Source: Mesorhizobium sp. (GTDB lineage Bacteria > Pseudomonadota > Alphaproteobacteria > Rhizobiales > Rhizobiaceae). Taken from it: a DNA stretch of 64,000 bases. Shown piece by piece: positions 56,112 through 64,000 of the stretch (positions within the stretch are counted from its first letter, which is position 1; the number at the start of each line of letters is the position of its first letter). The position numbers and the translations under genes are program-made. Location of the stretch: the NCBI GenBank assembly GCA_004020365.1, contig SAQR01000003.1:124001-188000 (forward strand), written 5' to 3'. Under the pieces are notes generated by a model. That model was not told the origin of the DNA. It worked only from the letters and a program-made list of their open reading frames with translations, and made no database searches.

Positions 56112-59100
56112 TCAGCTCGCCTCGCGCAGGGCCTCGGCCGCCTGCAGGTCGACCGACACCAGCTGGCTGACGCCCTGCTCGGCCATGGTCACCCCGAACA
56201 GCCGATTCATGCGGGCCATGGTGATCGGGTTATGCGTGATGATGACGAAGCGCGTCTCGGTGGTGGCCGCCATTTCGTCCATCAGATTGCAGAAACGCTC
56301 GACATTGTGATCGTCGAGCGGTGCGTCGACCTCGTCGAGCACGCAGATCGGCGCGGGATTGGTCAGGAACACGGCAAAAATCAGCGACATCGCCGTCAAC
56401 GCCTGCTCGCCGCCGGAAAGCAGCGTCATCGTCTGCGGCTTCTTGCCGGGCGGCCGCGCAAGGATTTCGAGACCGGCCTCGAGCGGATCGTCGGACTCGA
56501 TCAGTTGCAGTTCCGCCGTGCCGCCGCCGAACAGATGCGAAAACAGCCGCTGGAAATGGCCATTGACCACATCGAAAGCAGCCAGAAGCCGTTCGCGGCC
56601 TTCGCGGTTCAGGCTCTGGATCGCCTGCCGCAGCTTGCGGATCGCCTCGATGATGTCCTCGCGTTCTGAAACGATGGTCTCCAGCCGGTCCGACAGTTCC
56701 TTCTGCTCTTCCTCGGCGCGCAGATTGACGGCGCCGAGCCGCTCGCGCTCGATCTTCAGCCGGTCGAGCTGACGCTCGATCTCAGTCATCTCCGGCATCG
56801 CGCTGTCGGCCTCCAGGCCGGTGTGGCGGATGACCAGATGCGGTGGTGTGTTCAGCGTTTCCTGGATGCGCGCCTCGACCTCGAGCCGTCTTTCATCGGC
56901 AGCGGTCAGCCGCTCTTCGGCGCGGACGCGGGTTTCGCGCGCCTCGGCCAGCGACTGGATCGCTGACGTCGCGGCCTTATCCAGTTCGGACTGCTTGTTT
57001 TCCGCTTCCTGCAATCGGTCGCCGGCGGCCTGACGCAGGCTTTCGGCCTCGGCAAGTTGCGACAGCAAGGCGCGCCGCTTGGCGTCGATCTCGTCGGGTG
57101 CGTCGGCCAGCCTTTCGCGTTCGGCCTCGGCCTCGGCCTTGCGCTCGCCGAGTGCGGCGATCTGCGTCGAGGCGTTTTCGGCGCGCTCCAGCCAGTTGCG
57201 GCGTTCCGCGCCGATAGCGTCGAGGCGGCGTGTGCGCGCTTCGGCTTCCCGCCTCAAGCCCTCATGGACGGCGCGGGCATCGGCAAGGGTGGCGCGGTCG
57301 CGAGCGACATTGGCGGCCGACTGATCGAGCTGCAACTGCAGATCACCGAGATCGGGAGCGCTTTGCAGCAGCATCTCGGCCTCGACGAAAGCCGCGGCCG
57401 TCTCTTCATGGCTGTCGACGATGCGCGCGCGCGCCTCATCAAGCGCGGCGCGCCGGCTCGACAGCTCGCCGCCGGCCTTCTCGGCCTCGGCCAGCGCGTT
57501 GCGGGCAGCGTCCATCCCATGCTGGGCATCACGCCCCGCCTGACGGGCGTTGCGCTCGGCCTCGCTCGCTTGGGCAAGCGCCTGCTCGGCATGGGCAAGA
57601 GCCTCTTCGGCCTGGCGGAGGATGCGCGTTGCGTGGACCGCCTCGGCGTCGAGCTCGGCCAGCCGGTTTTTCTGCGCCAGCCGCTGCGCGGCGGCGGTCG
57701 GCGCGTCGGCGCTGGCGGTCAAACCATCCCAACGCCACAGCGCCCCTTCGCGGCTGACCAGCCGCTGCCCGGGAGCAAGCTGCGCCTGCAGCCGTCTTCC
57801 CTCAGCAGCGTCGACGATGCCGATCTGTGCCAGACGGCGGGCCAGTTGCGCCGGCGCGCGGACGACGCTGGCAAGGCTCTTGATGCCTTCGGGCAGAGCG
57901 GCGTCGCCGGGCTGAACCTCGCTTTGGCCCCAATGCACCGGCGCGCTGCGGTCGAGCGGCACGTCGAGATCTTCGCCAAGGGCGGCGCCCAGCGCCGTCT
58001 CGTAGCCGCGCTCGACGCTGATCTGCTCCAGCACGGACGGGAAGAGGTCGCCGCTCGCTGCATTCAGGATCTTGGCCAGCGTGCGGGCCTCGGTTTCGAT
58101 GCGCGCCAGCTCGGACTTTGCATCCTGAACCGGCGGGCGGGCGGCACTTTCCGCCGCGCGCGCCTCGGCGACAGCCTGTTCGGCGGCAATCGCCGCGGCT
58201 TCGGTTTTCTCGAGCAGCGCCAGCGCCTGTTCAACCAGAAGTTGCTTCTCGGCGGGATCGGCCAGGCCGGCGACCCTGGAGGCGATTTCGGACAACTCCC
58301 GGTCGACATCGGCGAGTTGGCGGGCAAAACGGTCGCGGCGCTCCGCGGTGTCGCGCAGCGTTCGTTCGATCTGGTTGCGGGAGGCGGCGGCCTCCGCCCG
58401 TTCGGCGGTTAGCCCGGCGAGTTTGGCTTCACTGGCGGCAAGCGTCGACGCAGCCTGTTCAACCGCCGCGCGGGTGCTGGCCTCGCGGTCGGCGGCGCCG
58501 GCGTTCTCGGTGTTGAGCGCGGCTTCTTCGGCGGCGAGGCGCTCAAGAATATCGGCATTGTCGCGGACCATCCGCTGCTCGCGGACGATGTCGCCGTCGA
58601 GCTGCTGGAGCCGGCGGTCGAGCTCCAGTTGGCGGGCGCGGATGCGACCCGCTTCTTCCTCGATTTGCGTCTTGGCGATCGACAGGCGCTGGAAGGCGGC
58701 AGCGGCGGCGGCTTCCGCATCGCGCAGGTCCGGCAACCGATGGGCGCCTATCCCTTGCTCCCTGGCGGCAGCCATCTGGGCGGCGGCGCGGTCGCCCACC
58801 AGTGCCGTGGCGATCGCCAGCGCCGAGCGCGCCTCGCCTTCCTGCGTCTTGGCCAGCGTCCAGCGCAGATGCAGCAGCGTCGCTTCAGCCTTGCGGATGT
58901 CGGCCGACAGGTTCTTGAAGCGCGAGGCCTGGCGGGCCTGGCGCTTCAGGCTTTCGATCTGGCTCTCCAGCTCTCCGACGACATCGTCCAGCCGTTCCAG
59001 ATTTTGCTCGGCCGCCTTCAGACGCAGTTCGGCCTCGTGGCGGCGTGTGTGCAGGCCCGAAATGCCGGCCGCCTCTTCCAGCAACGCGCGGCGCGCCTGC

Positions 59101-59570
59101 GGCTTGGCCTGGATCAGCTCGCCGATGCGGCCCTGCCCGACCATCGAGGGCGAGCGGGCGCCGGTCGATTGGTCGGCGAAAAGCAGCTGCACGTCCTTGG
59201 CGCGGGCTTCCTTGCCGTTGATGCGGTAGAGCGAACCCGCCTCGCGCTCAATGCGACGCGAAACCTGCAACTCGTCCGCGTCGTTGAAGGCCGAGGGCGC
59301 GCTACGGTCGCTGTTGTCGAGGAAAAGCGTGACTTCGGCGGTGTTGCGGGCCGGACGCGTTCCGGAACCGGAAAAGATGACGTCGTCCATGCCGGACGCG
59401 CGCATGTTCTTGTACGAGCTTTCGCCCATCACCCAGCGCAGCGCCTCGACAAGGTTAGACTTGCCGCAGCCGTTCGGCCCGACGATGCCGGTCAGGCCGC
59501 GTTCGATGACGAACTCGCCGGGTTCGACAAAGGACTTGAAACCGAGCAGGCGAAGGCGCGAGAACTTCAT
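56112..59570 (-). CDS. smc: Chromosome segregation protein SMC
   Basis: 1152 aa, full length. N-terminal Walker A GPNGCGKSN (about 31-39), two long Ala/Glu/Arg-rich coiled coils, a central hinge (about 500-660), and the C-terminal ATPase half with LLSGGEQALTAM and Walker B CVLDEVDAPLDD. The core chromosome-organising ATPase, working with ScpA and ScpB, which are not in the window. It follows a dsbA-like gene by 117 bp on the same strand, a common alphaproteobacterial order with dciA and mutY. Confidence 0.97.
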   Translation of the reverse strand: MKFSRLRLLGFKSFVEPGEFVIERGLTGIVGPNGCGKSNLVEALRWVMGESSYKNMRASGMDDVIFSGSGTRPARNTAEVTLFLDNSDRSAPSAFNDADELQVSRRIEREAGSLYRINGKEARAKDVQLLFADQSTGARSPSMVGQGRIGELIQAKPQARRALLEEAAGISGLHTRRHEAELRLKAAEQNLERLDDVVGELESQIESLKRQARQASRFKNLSADIRKAEATLLHLRWTLAKTQEGEARSALAIATALVGDRAAAQMAAAREQGIGAHRLPDLRDAEAAAAAAFQRLSIAKTQIEEEAGRIRARQLELDRRLQQLDGDIVREQRMVRDNADILERLAAEEAALNTENAGAADREASTRAAVEQAASTLAASEAKLAGLTAERAEAAASRNQIERTLRDTAERRDRFARQLADVDRELSEIASRVAGLADPAEKQLLVEQALALLEKTEAAAIAAEQAVAEARAAESAARPPVQDAKSELARIETEARTLAKILNAASGDLFPSVLEQISVERGYETALGAALGEDLDVPLDRSAPVHWGQSEVQPGDAALPEGIKSLASVVRAPAQLARRLAQIGIVDAAEGRRLQAQLAPGQRLVSREGALWRWDGLTASADAPTAAAQRLAQKNRLAELDAEAVHATRILRQAEEALAHAEQALAQASEAERNARQAGRDAQHGMDAARNALAEAEKAGGELSSRRAALDEARARIVDSHEETAAAFVEAEMLLQSAPDLGDLQLQLDQSAANVARDRATLADARAVHEGLRREAEARTRRLDAIGAERRNWLERAENASTQIAALGERKAEAEAERERLADAPDEIDAKRRALLSQLAEAESLRQAAGDRLQEAENKQSELDKAATSAIQSLAEARETRVRAEERLTAADERRLEVEARIQETLNTPPHLVIRHTGLEADSAMPEMTEIERQLDRLKIERERLGAVNLRAEEEQKELSDRLETIVSEREDIIEAIRKLRQAIQSLNREGRERLLAAFDVVNGHFQRLFSHLFGGGTAELQLIESDDPLEAGLEILARPPGKKPQTMTLLSGGEQALTAMSLIFAVFLTNPAPICVLDEVDAPLDDHNVERFCNLMDEMAATTETRFVIITHNPITMARMNRLFGVTMAEQGVSQLVSVDLQAAEALREAS

Positions 59571-59687
59571 TCGCGCCGCCCCAAAAGCGGGTTTTGCAAA
59601 AGTGATCCGCGATTTGGCGACAAGAACTCGCGGCGCAACAAAAAGTTGCGCACGCCGAGCCGCAGCCGCTTCGGCGCTGCCGAAACG

Positions 59688-60434
59688 TCAGAGCAGAGGG
59701 TCGATAATGGCCGAGATTTCCTCAATCGACAGCGCCCCCTTGTAGGTCTTCCCGTTGATAAAGAAGGTCGGCGTCGAGTCGACCTTGAATTCATCGGCGC
59801 CGCGCTTCTGGACCGACCTCACATCGTCCAGAAGTTTCTGGTCCGTCAAGCAGGCCTCGAACGACTCCTGTGTAAAACCAGCCATCTTGGAGATTTGCAG
59901 CAGGGCGTCCTTTGTATTGGCGACACCTGCCCAGTTCGCCTGTTGCTTGAACAGAACGTCCACCATTGGGAAATAATTGTCCTTGGAGCAGCGTGCCAGC
60001 ATGAAACCGGCCTCGGCGCTGGGGTCGAAGGGGAATTCGCGCAGGATAAGGCGGGCTTTGCCGGTATCGATGTATTTCGTCTTCAGCGCCGGGAGCGTGG
60101 TTGCATGGAAATGCGCGCAGTGCGGGCAGGTCATCGAGGCATACTCGACGATGGTGACCTTCGCGTCGTCCTTGCCAAGCTGCATGTCGGGCAGTGCGCC
60201 GGGCTTTAGCAAGGCGGCCATGTCCACCGTGCCCTCGGCCTCAGGCGCCTTGGCCGCGGCCGCAGCGGCAGGCTTGGCCGGATCGGCCGGCTTCATCGCA
60301 TCGGCGGGGGCCGCAGGCTTCACATCCTCCGCCGCGGCTTTCTCGCCCGAGTCGCTGCAGGCGGCGAGCAGAGCCACCGCCGGAATGGCGGCCAGTGACG
60401 ACAGGAGGTTTCTGCGGGACAAAAGACGGGGCAT
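59688..60434 (-). CDS. DsbA-family thiol oxidoreductase lipoprotein
   Basis: 248 aa. The N-terminus has SRRNLL followed by a hydrophobic stretch and lipobox LLAAC, so it may be a Tat- or Sec-exported lipoprotein. An Ala/Pro/Lys-rich linker (about 30-65) leads to a thioredoxin-fold domain with the active site CPHC in MTCPHCAHFH and the cis-proline loop STPTFFING. Acts on disulfide bonds in the periplasm. Start ATG at 60434 with an AGGTGA site. It lies between dciA and smc. Confidence 0.9.
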   Translation of the reverse strand: MPRLLSRRNLLSSLAAIPAVALLAACSDSGEKAAAEDVKPAAPADAMKPADPAKPAAAAAAKAPEAEGTVDMAALLKPGALPDMQLGKDDAKVTIVEYASMTCPHCAHFHATTLPALKTKYIDTGKARLILREFPFDPSAEAGFMLARCSKDNYFPMVDVLFKQQANWAGVANTKDALLQISKMAGFTQESFEACLTDQKLLDDVRSVQKRGADEFKVDSTPTFFINGKTYKGALSIEEISAIIDPLL

Positions 60435-60564
60435 ACGAATCACCTGACAATGGTTGGATTTTGCAATGCAAAGGCTAGAAAAGGCGAGAGTTGGCGCGAA
60501 TTAAGGCATCGCCGTCCCCATTCCAATCGCCAAATCTTGGTTACGCGATCACGAAAGCGCGAGA

Positions 60565-61065
60565 TTATATTTTCTTTTGACCGAGAATGGTGGCGCCGAG
60601 CCGCTCCAGCGAGGCGCGCAGCCCATCATCCTCGATCATTCCGACAGTGCCTGACAGCTTCACCTTCTCGGCCGCGGTCAGCGGCCGGATGCCTGATTTA
60701 AGCCGCCCTTTGTCAACCGTGACCGGCTTTTGCACGATTCTGATCCGGCCGATAGCGTTGAAGCCGAGGCAGGCGTTGACGCGGTTGATGATCTCGCCGG
60801 TCTCGTGCTGCAGATGAAGCGCCGCCACGCCTTCGCATGCGATGACCAGCACCGCTGGCTCGAACGGATCATCTTCATGCATGCGGCGCGGCCATTGGAT
60901 CTTTTCAGGGCGCGAACGGCTGGCAAGCCGCGGCCCGGCAATCTCCTCCCATGACTGGACGAGCCCGATCGACATGCCGGCTCGCTTGCGCAGCACCGGA
61001 TCGAGGATCTGGGTTGCGAGATCACTCACCGGAACGGGATTGCCGAAGGGCCTTTTCCCTGCCAT
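60565..61065 (-). CDS. dciA: DciA-family replicative helicase loader (DUF721)
   Basis: 166 aa from the ATG at 61065, which has a GGAGA site 6 nt upstream. The N-terminal DUF721 domain includes LDPVLRKRAGMSIGLVQSWEEIAGPRLA (split around residues 21-48) and the LVIACEGVAALHLQHET block. DciA proteins help load DnaB helicase in bacteria lacking DnaC. The C-terminal 60 residues are variable, as usual. Divergent from mutY with 55 bp between the two starts. Confidence 0.85.
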   Translation of the reverse strand: MAGKRPFGNPVPVSDLATQILDPVLRKRAGMSIGLVQSWEEIAGPRLASRSRPEKIQWPRRMHEDDPFEPAVLVIACEGVAALHLQHETGEIINRVNACLGFNAIGRIRIVQKPVTVDKGRLKSGIRPLTAAEKVKLSGTVGMIEDDGLRASLERLGATILGQKKI

Positions 61066-61120
61066 GTGCGTTCTCCAGTCACGACCTTCACCATGCATCG
61101 GTTAGGCCAGTCCTCGATCA

Positions 61121-62281
61121 ATGGCACTGCACGACCAGACCCGCAAGGCCGCATCCGGCGACAGCGGCAAAGCCGCACCCGGAGACAACGGCCGAGCCGC
61201 GCCCGGACAAAGCGGCGAGATCGCGTCCCGCTTGCTCGCCTGGTACGACGCGCATCACCGCGACTTGCCGTGGCGCATCGCGCCGCGCGAGTTGGCACGC
61301 GGCATACGGCCCGACCCCTACCGGGTCTGGCTTTCCGAGGTCATGCTGCAGCAGACCACGGTCGAAGCGGTAAAATCCTATTTCCGGGCCTTTGTCGAGA
61401 AATGGCCTGATATCGAGGCTCTGGCCGCTTCACCGACAGAGGATGTCATGAAGGCGTGGGCCGGACTCGGCTATTATTCCCGCGCGCGCAATCTCAAGGC
61501 CTGCGCCGATCTCGTCTCGCGGCAAGGCGGCAGGTTTCCGGATACGCAAGCTGGCTTGAGAGAGCTGCCCGGCATCGGCGCCTACACGGCGGCGGCGATC
61601 GCCGCGATCGCCTTCGACCAGCCCGCCGCGGTCGTCGACGGCAATGTCGAGCGGGTAGTTTCCCGGCTGTTTTCGATCGTCACGCCGCTGAGCGAGGCCA
61701 AGAGCGACATACGCACCTATGTCGAGCGCATGGTTCCAGCGACCCGACCGGGCGACTTCGCCCAGGCGATGATGGACCTCGGCGCGACGATCTGCACGCC
61801 GCGGCGGCCGCGCTGCGGGCTCTGCCCGCTGCGCGAGGATTGCAGCGCCATTATTTCCGGCGATGCCGAACGCTTCCCTGTCCGCCTGCCGAAGGGCGAG
61901 AAACCATTGCGGCGCGGGGCTGCCTTCGTTGCCGTACGTGGCGATGGCGCCATCCTGTTGCGCAAACGTGGGGATAAGGGCCTGCTCGGCGGCATGACCG
62001 AAGTGCCGACGACCGGCTGGACTGCGCGGATCGACGGCGTCACCACGGACGCGGCAGCGCCCTTCCCCGGCAACTGGCAGCCAGCCGGGAAGATTGGCCA
62101 TGTCTTCACCCATTTCGCGCTCGAACTCGACGTCTTCAAAGCGATGACCGATGTCGCCGCCCCAGCGGGTCATTTCTGGTCGCCGGCGCATGAAATTTTC
62201 GGCGAAGCGCTGCCCACCGTCATGAAAAAGGTAATCGAAGCAGCGATACCGGGCGCGACGAAGAAGCAGCGCGCACATTGA
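61121..62281 (+). CDS. mutY: Adenine DNA glycosylase MutY
   Basis: Removes adenine mispaired with 8-oxoguanine. 386 aa. EVMLQQTTVEAV holds the catalytic glutamate, GIGAYTAAAI is the helix-hairpin-helix, VDGNVERV the catalytic aspartate, and C-x6-C-x2-C-x5-C (CTPRRPRCGLCPLREDC) the iron-sulfur site. The C-terminal Nudix-like domain recognises 8-oxoG. Unusual: the first 35 residues contain three degenerate 8-aa repeats encoded by a 24-bp tandem repeat. Confidence 0.96.
   Translation: MALHDQTRKAASGDSGKAAPGDNGRAAPGQSGEIASRLLAWYDAHHRDLPWRIAPRELARGIRPDPYRVWLSEVMLQQTTVEAVKSYFRAFVEKWPDIEALAASPTEDVMKAWAGLGYYSRARNLKACADLVSRQGGRFPDTQAGLRELPGIGAYTAAAIAAIAFDQPAAVVDGNVERVVSRLFSIVTPLSEAKSDIRTYVERMVPATRPGDFAQAMMDLGATICTPRRPRCGLCPLREDCSAIISGDAERFPVRLPKGEKPLRRGAAFVAVRGDGAILLRKRGDKGLLGGMTEVPTTGWTARIDGVTTDAAAPFPGNWQPAGKIGHVFTHFALELDVFKAMTDVAAPAGHFWSPAHEIFGEALPTVMKKVIEAAIPGATKKQRAH
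61145..61216 (+). repeat. Three tandem 24-bp repeats in the mutY N-terminus
   Basis: Copies at 61145-61168, 61169-61192 and 61193-61216 encode KAASGDSG, KAAPGDNG and RAAPGQSG. They are in frame, so changes in copy number would alter only the length of a flexible tail before the glycosylase domain. Confidence 0.85.
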
Positions 62282-62327
62282 ATCGCCTACATCACCTCCC
62301 ATTGAATTGCGTTGAACGAGGACAAGA

Positions 62328-62939
62328 ATGACCGAAATCCGCCACATCGTTTTCGACATCGGCAGAGTGCTGATTCACTACGATCCGAACCTGCCGTTCA
62401 GCCGTATCATTCCGGATGCCGAGGAGAGAAAGTGGTTTTTCGACAATGTCTGCACGCATGACTGGAACATCGAGCAGGACCGCGGCCGCACCTGGGAAGA
62501 GGCCGAGGCGCTGCTGATCGCCGAATACCCGGACCACGCCGAAAACATCCGCAACTTCCGCCGCCTCTGGCACGAGATGGTGCCGCACGCCTATGACGAC
62601 AGCGTCCAGATCATGGACAAGCTGATCGAGAGCGGCCACGACGTCACCATGCTGACCAATTTCGCCGCCGACACGCTTGCCGAAGCCCGGCAGCGTTTCG
62701 AATTTCTCAACCGTCCGCGCGGTGTGACCATTTCGGGCGAGATCGGCATGATCAAGCCGGAGCGCGGCATTTACGACCATCACATCGCCGCGTTCGGCCT
62801 CGAGCCCGCGGCCACGCTGTTCATCGACGACAGCCAGAAGAACGTCGACGGCGCCAAGGCGGCCGGCTGGCAGTCGGTGCTGTTCACCGACGCAAAGACG
62901 CTCGAGGCGGACCTCGATCGCCTGGGGGTCAGAGTGTGA
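62328..62939 (+). CDS. HAD-superfamily phosphatase (YihX-like)
   Basis: 203 aa HAD subfamily IA protein. Motif I is VFDIGRVLIHYD, where the second aspartate of DxD is replaced by glycine as in the variant-3 group with YihX and epoxide-hydrolase N-domains; motif II threonine is in MLTNF; the conserved lysine is in GMIKPERG; motif IV is LFIDDSQKNVDGA. YihX dephosphorylates glucose-1-phosphate; the substrate here is unknown. 46 bp after mutY, probably co-transcribed. Confidence 0.85.
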   Translation: MTEIRHIVFDIGRVLIHYDPNLPFSRIIPDAEERKWFFDNVCTHDWNIEQDRGRTWEEAEALLIAEYPDHAENIRNFRRLWHEMVPHAYDDSVQIMDKLIESGHDVTMLTNFAADTLAEARQRFEFLNRPRGVTISGEIGMIKPERGIYDHHIAAFGLEPAATLFIDDSQKNVDGAKAAGWQSVLFTDAKTLEADLDRLGVRV

Positions 62940-62961
62940 TCACTGCGACGGGCCTGACCGA

Positions 62962-62986
62962 CAATCCGCTTCAACACGGCGGATTG
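62962..62986. terminator. Hairpin between convergent HAD and pheC-like genes
   Basis: CAATCCGC (62962-62969) pairs with GCGGATTG (62979-62986), an 8-bp stem with a 9-nt loop placed between convergent genes. No clear T-run, so a weak bidirectional terminator candidate. Confidence 0.4.
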
Positions 62987-63027
62987 CAAATGGATCAGTA
63001 GTCAGGCCATTGGATCCGTCTTGGGCG

Positions 63028-63822
63028 CTACTTGACGTGAGAAGCGTAAATGCGATCGAACTCACCCGTCGCCTTGGCAAGATGCAGCCATTGGTCGACA
63101 TAGGCCTTGAAGACAACGGCACCCTCAGGAAGCATGTAACCCATTTCGCCATATTGGAGCGGCTTCTCGGGGTTGATCGCGCAAAGACCGGGGTGAAGTT
63201 TCTCCTGCAACTCGGTTTCGACCGATTCGGCGATCATGATATCGGCTTTGCCGTCAAGAATTTGCTGGAAGATCGTGACATTGTCCGGGTAGATCTCAAT
63301 TTTAGCGTCACTGAGTTTTTCACGCACGAATTTCTCATTGGTCCCGCCGGGATTAACGATCACAGTCACATCCGGCTTGTCGATGTCGGCAATCGACTGG
63401 AATTTCGCCTCGTCCTCACAGCGCGCAATCGGCGCCTTGCCGTTGACGAGATAGGGTTCGCTGAAGAACACCTGCTTCTGGCGTTCCAGGGTCACCGAAA
63501 TGCCGCCCATCGCGATGTCACACTTGCCGGTTGTAAAATCGGCAAGCAATTTTTTCCAGGTAGTCGCCACGAATTCCGCCTCGACCCCCAGTGAACTCGC
63601 CAGGGATTTTGCGAGATCGATATCGATGCCCTGGTAGTTGTTCGCGGCCTTGTCATGAAAGGTGAAGGGCTTGTAGTCGCCGGTCGTACAAACGCGCAGC
63701 TTGCCGTTCTTGACAACCGCATCAAGCTGGTTTTCGGCGTCGGTGTTCTGCGCAATCGCCGGAGGGGCCAACAACGCCGTGACGAGGGCGGCGGCGACAA
63801 ACGGCGAGGCAAGAGCTTTCAT
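63028..63822 (-). CDS. pheC: Periplasmic cyclohexadienyl dehydratase-like protein
   Basis: 264 aa. A signal peptide (1-24, ending APPAIA) precedes a binding-protein fold (SBP_bac_3). Several blocks match Pseudomonas PheC closely: TTGDYKPFTF, DIAMGGISVTLERQ, IVNPGGTNEKF, PDNVTIFQQILDGKAD and AYVDQWLH. PheC converts prephenate or arogenate to phenylpyruvate or phenylalanine in the periplasm; a plain amino-acid-binding protein is the alternative, but no permease or ATPase gene is next to it. Start ATG at 63822 with a GGAGA site. Confidence 0.8.
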   Translation of the reverse strand: MKALASPFVAAALVTALLAPPAIAQNTDAENQLDAVVKNGKLRVCTTGDYKPFTFHDKAANNYQGIDIDLAKSLASSLGVEAEFVATTWKKLLADFTTGKCDIAMGGISVTLERQKQVFFSEPYLVNGKAPIARCEDEAKFQSIADIDKPDVTVIVNPGGTNEKFVREKLSDAKIEIYPDNVTIFQQILDGKADIMIAESVETELQEKLHPGLCAINPEKPLQYGEMGYMLPEGAVVFKAYVDQWLHLAKATGEFDRIYASHVK

Positions 63823-64000
63823 GGAATTGGTCTCCGTTGGATAAGGGAATCGAGCATTCGAGAAACGGTGGGCAAAGGTCAATAACTCTTCATGGGGAAA
63901 TCGCTCACCGTGATCCCCCGAGGGGGCGGCTTTCGTTGCGATGGCATGTTGGTCAGGAGCAGAGTGTGTATATTTCTTCCAATCTATACACATCGAGGAA

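Noticed and set aside
57057-60209. Long plus-strand frames (57057-58412 and 58629-60209) opposite smc
   Set aside because: Antisense to the coiled coils of smc; low-complexity translations without family features.

Overview
The window looks like a chromosome segment of a Hyphomicrobiales alphaproteobacterium, most likely Mesorhizobium or a close relative. This is an inference from gene content: a fructose-type frc importer with a ROK regulator, a fused cysN/C gene, a glg cluster, a mutY-dciA-dsbA-smc block, high GC, and a dispersed intergenic inverted repeat of a kind I associate with Mesorhizobium. No database search was possible. No tRNA, rRNA, CRISPR array, insertion sequence or prophage gene was seen.

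Layout. 1-3423 (minus): oligopeptide importer oppA-oppB-oppC, with oppC cut by the window edge. 3771-4678 (minus): Xre-RES toxin-antitoxin pair with a 28-bp palindrome in front. 4979-5740 (minus): diguanylate cyclase. 6176-8461 (plus): two Tad-pilus-like proteins. 8479-21416 (minus): glycogen cluster glgP-glgB-glgC-glgA-pgm-glgX-alpha-glucosidase, interrupted before glgX by an inverted repeat. 21599-27449: fructose-type system, frcB-frcC-frcA on minus and frcR, an RbsD/FucU protein and frcK on plus, diverging from a symmetric promoter/operator. 27704-28846: lone sugar aminotransferase. 28896-29563: VapBC pair. 29691-33335 (minus): cysD-cysNC-cysQ sulfate activation. 33580-46983 (minus): a large exopolysaccharide region with O-antigen polymerase-like protein, TPR protein, Wzc-like tyrosine kinase, Wza-like lipoprotein, PHP phosphatase, FecR-like exported protein, a frameshifted nuclease-like gene, a fused GDP-mannose pyrophosphorylase/AGE-type isomerase, glycosyltransferase, epimerase and methyltransferase.

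47675-54890 (plus) is the least explained part: an XRE-cupin regulator, a ribose-type ABC importer, a phosphotriesterase-family hydrolase, a GATase1-like protein, a PfkB kinase and a BtpA/SgcQ protein. It reads as a catabolic operon for an unidentified sugar or sugar derivative. Its promoter carries repeated ATTCAA half-sites, and the hydrolase start is altered by a 16-bp tandem duplication. 54969-55955 (minus) is a UDP-glucuronate epimerase-like gene. 56112-62939 holds housekeeping genes (smc, dsbA-like, dciA, mutY, HAD phosphatase). The window ends with a periplasmic cyclohexadienyl dehydratase-like gene.

How the parts join: the glycogen genes store and remobilise glucose-1-phosphate. The exopolysaccharide region can make, export and regulate a mannose/uronate-containing polymer, and the neighbouring PAPS-forming and PAP-recycling genes may supply sulfation. 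Three ABC importers each have a stable hairpin just after the binding-protein gene, which probably sets higher binding-protein expression.
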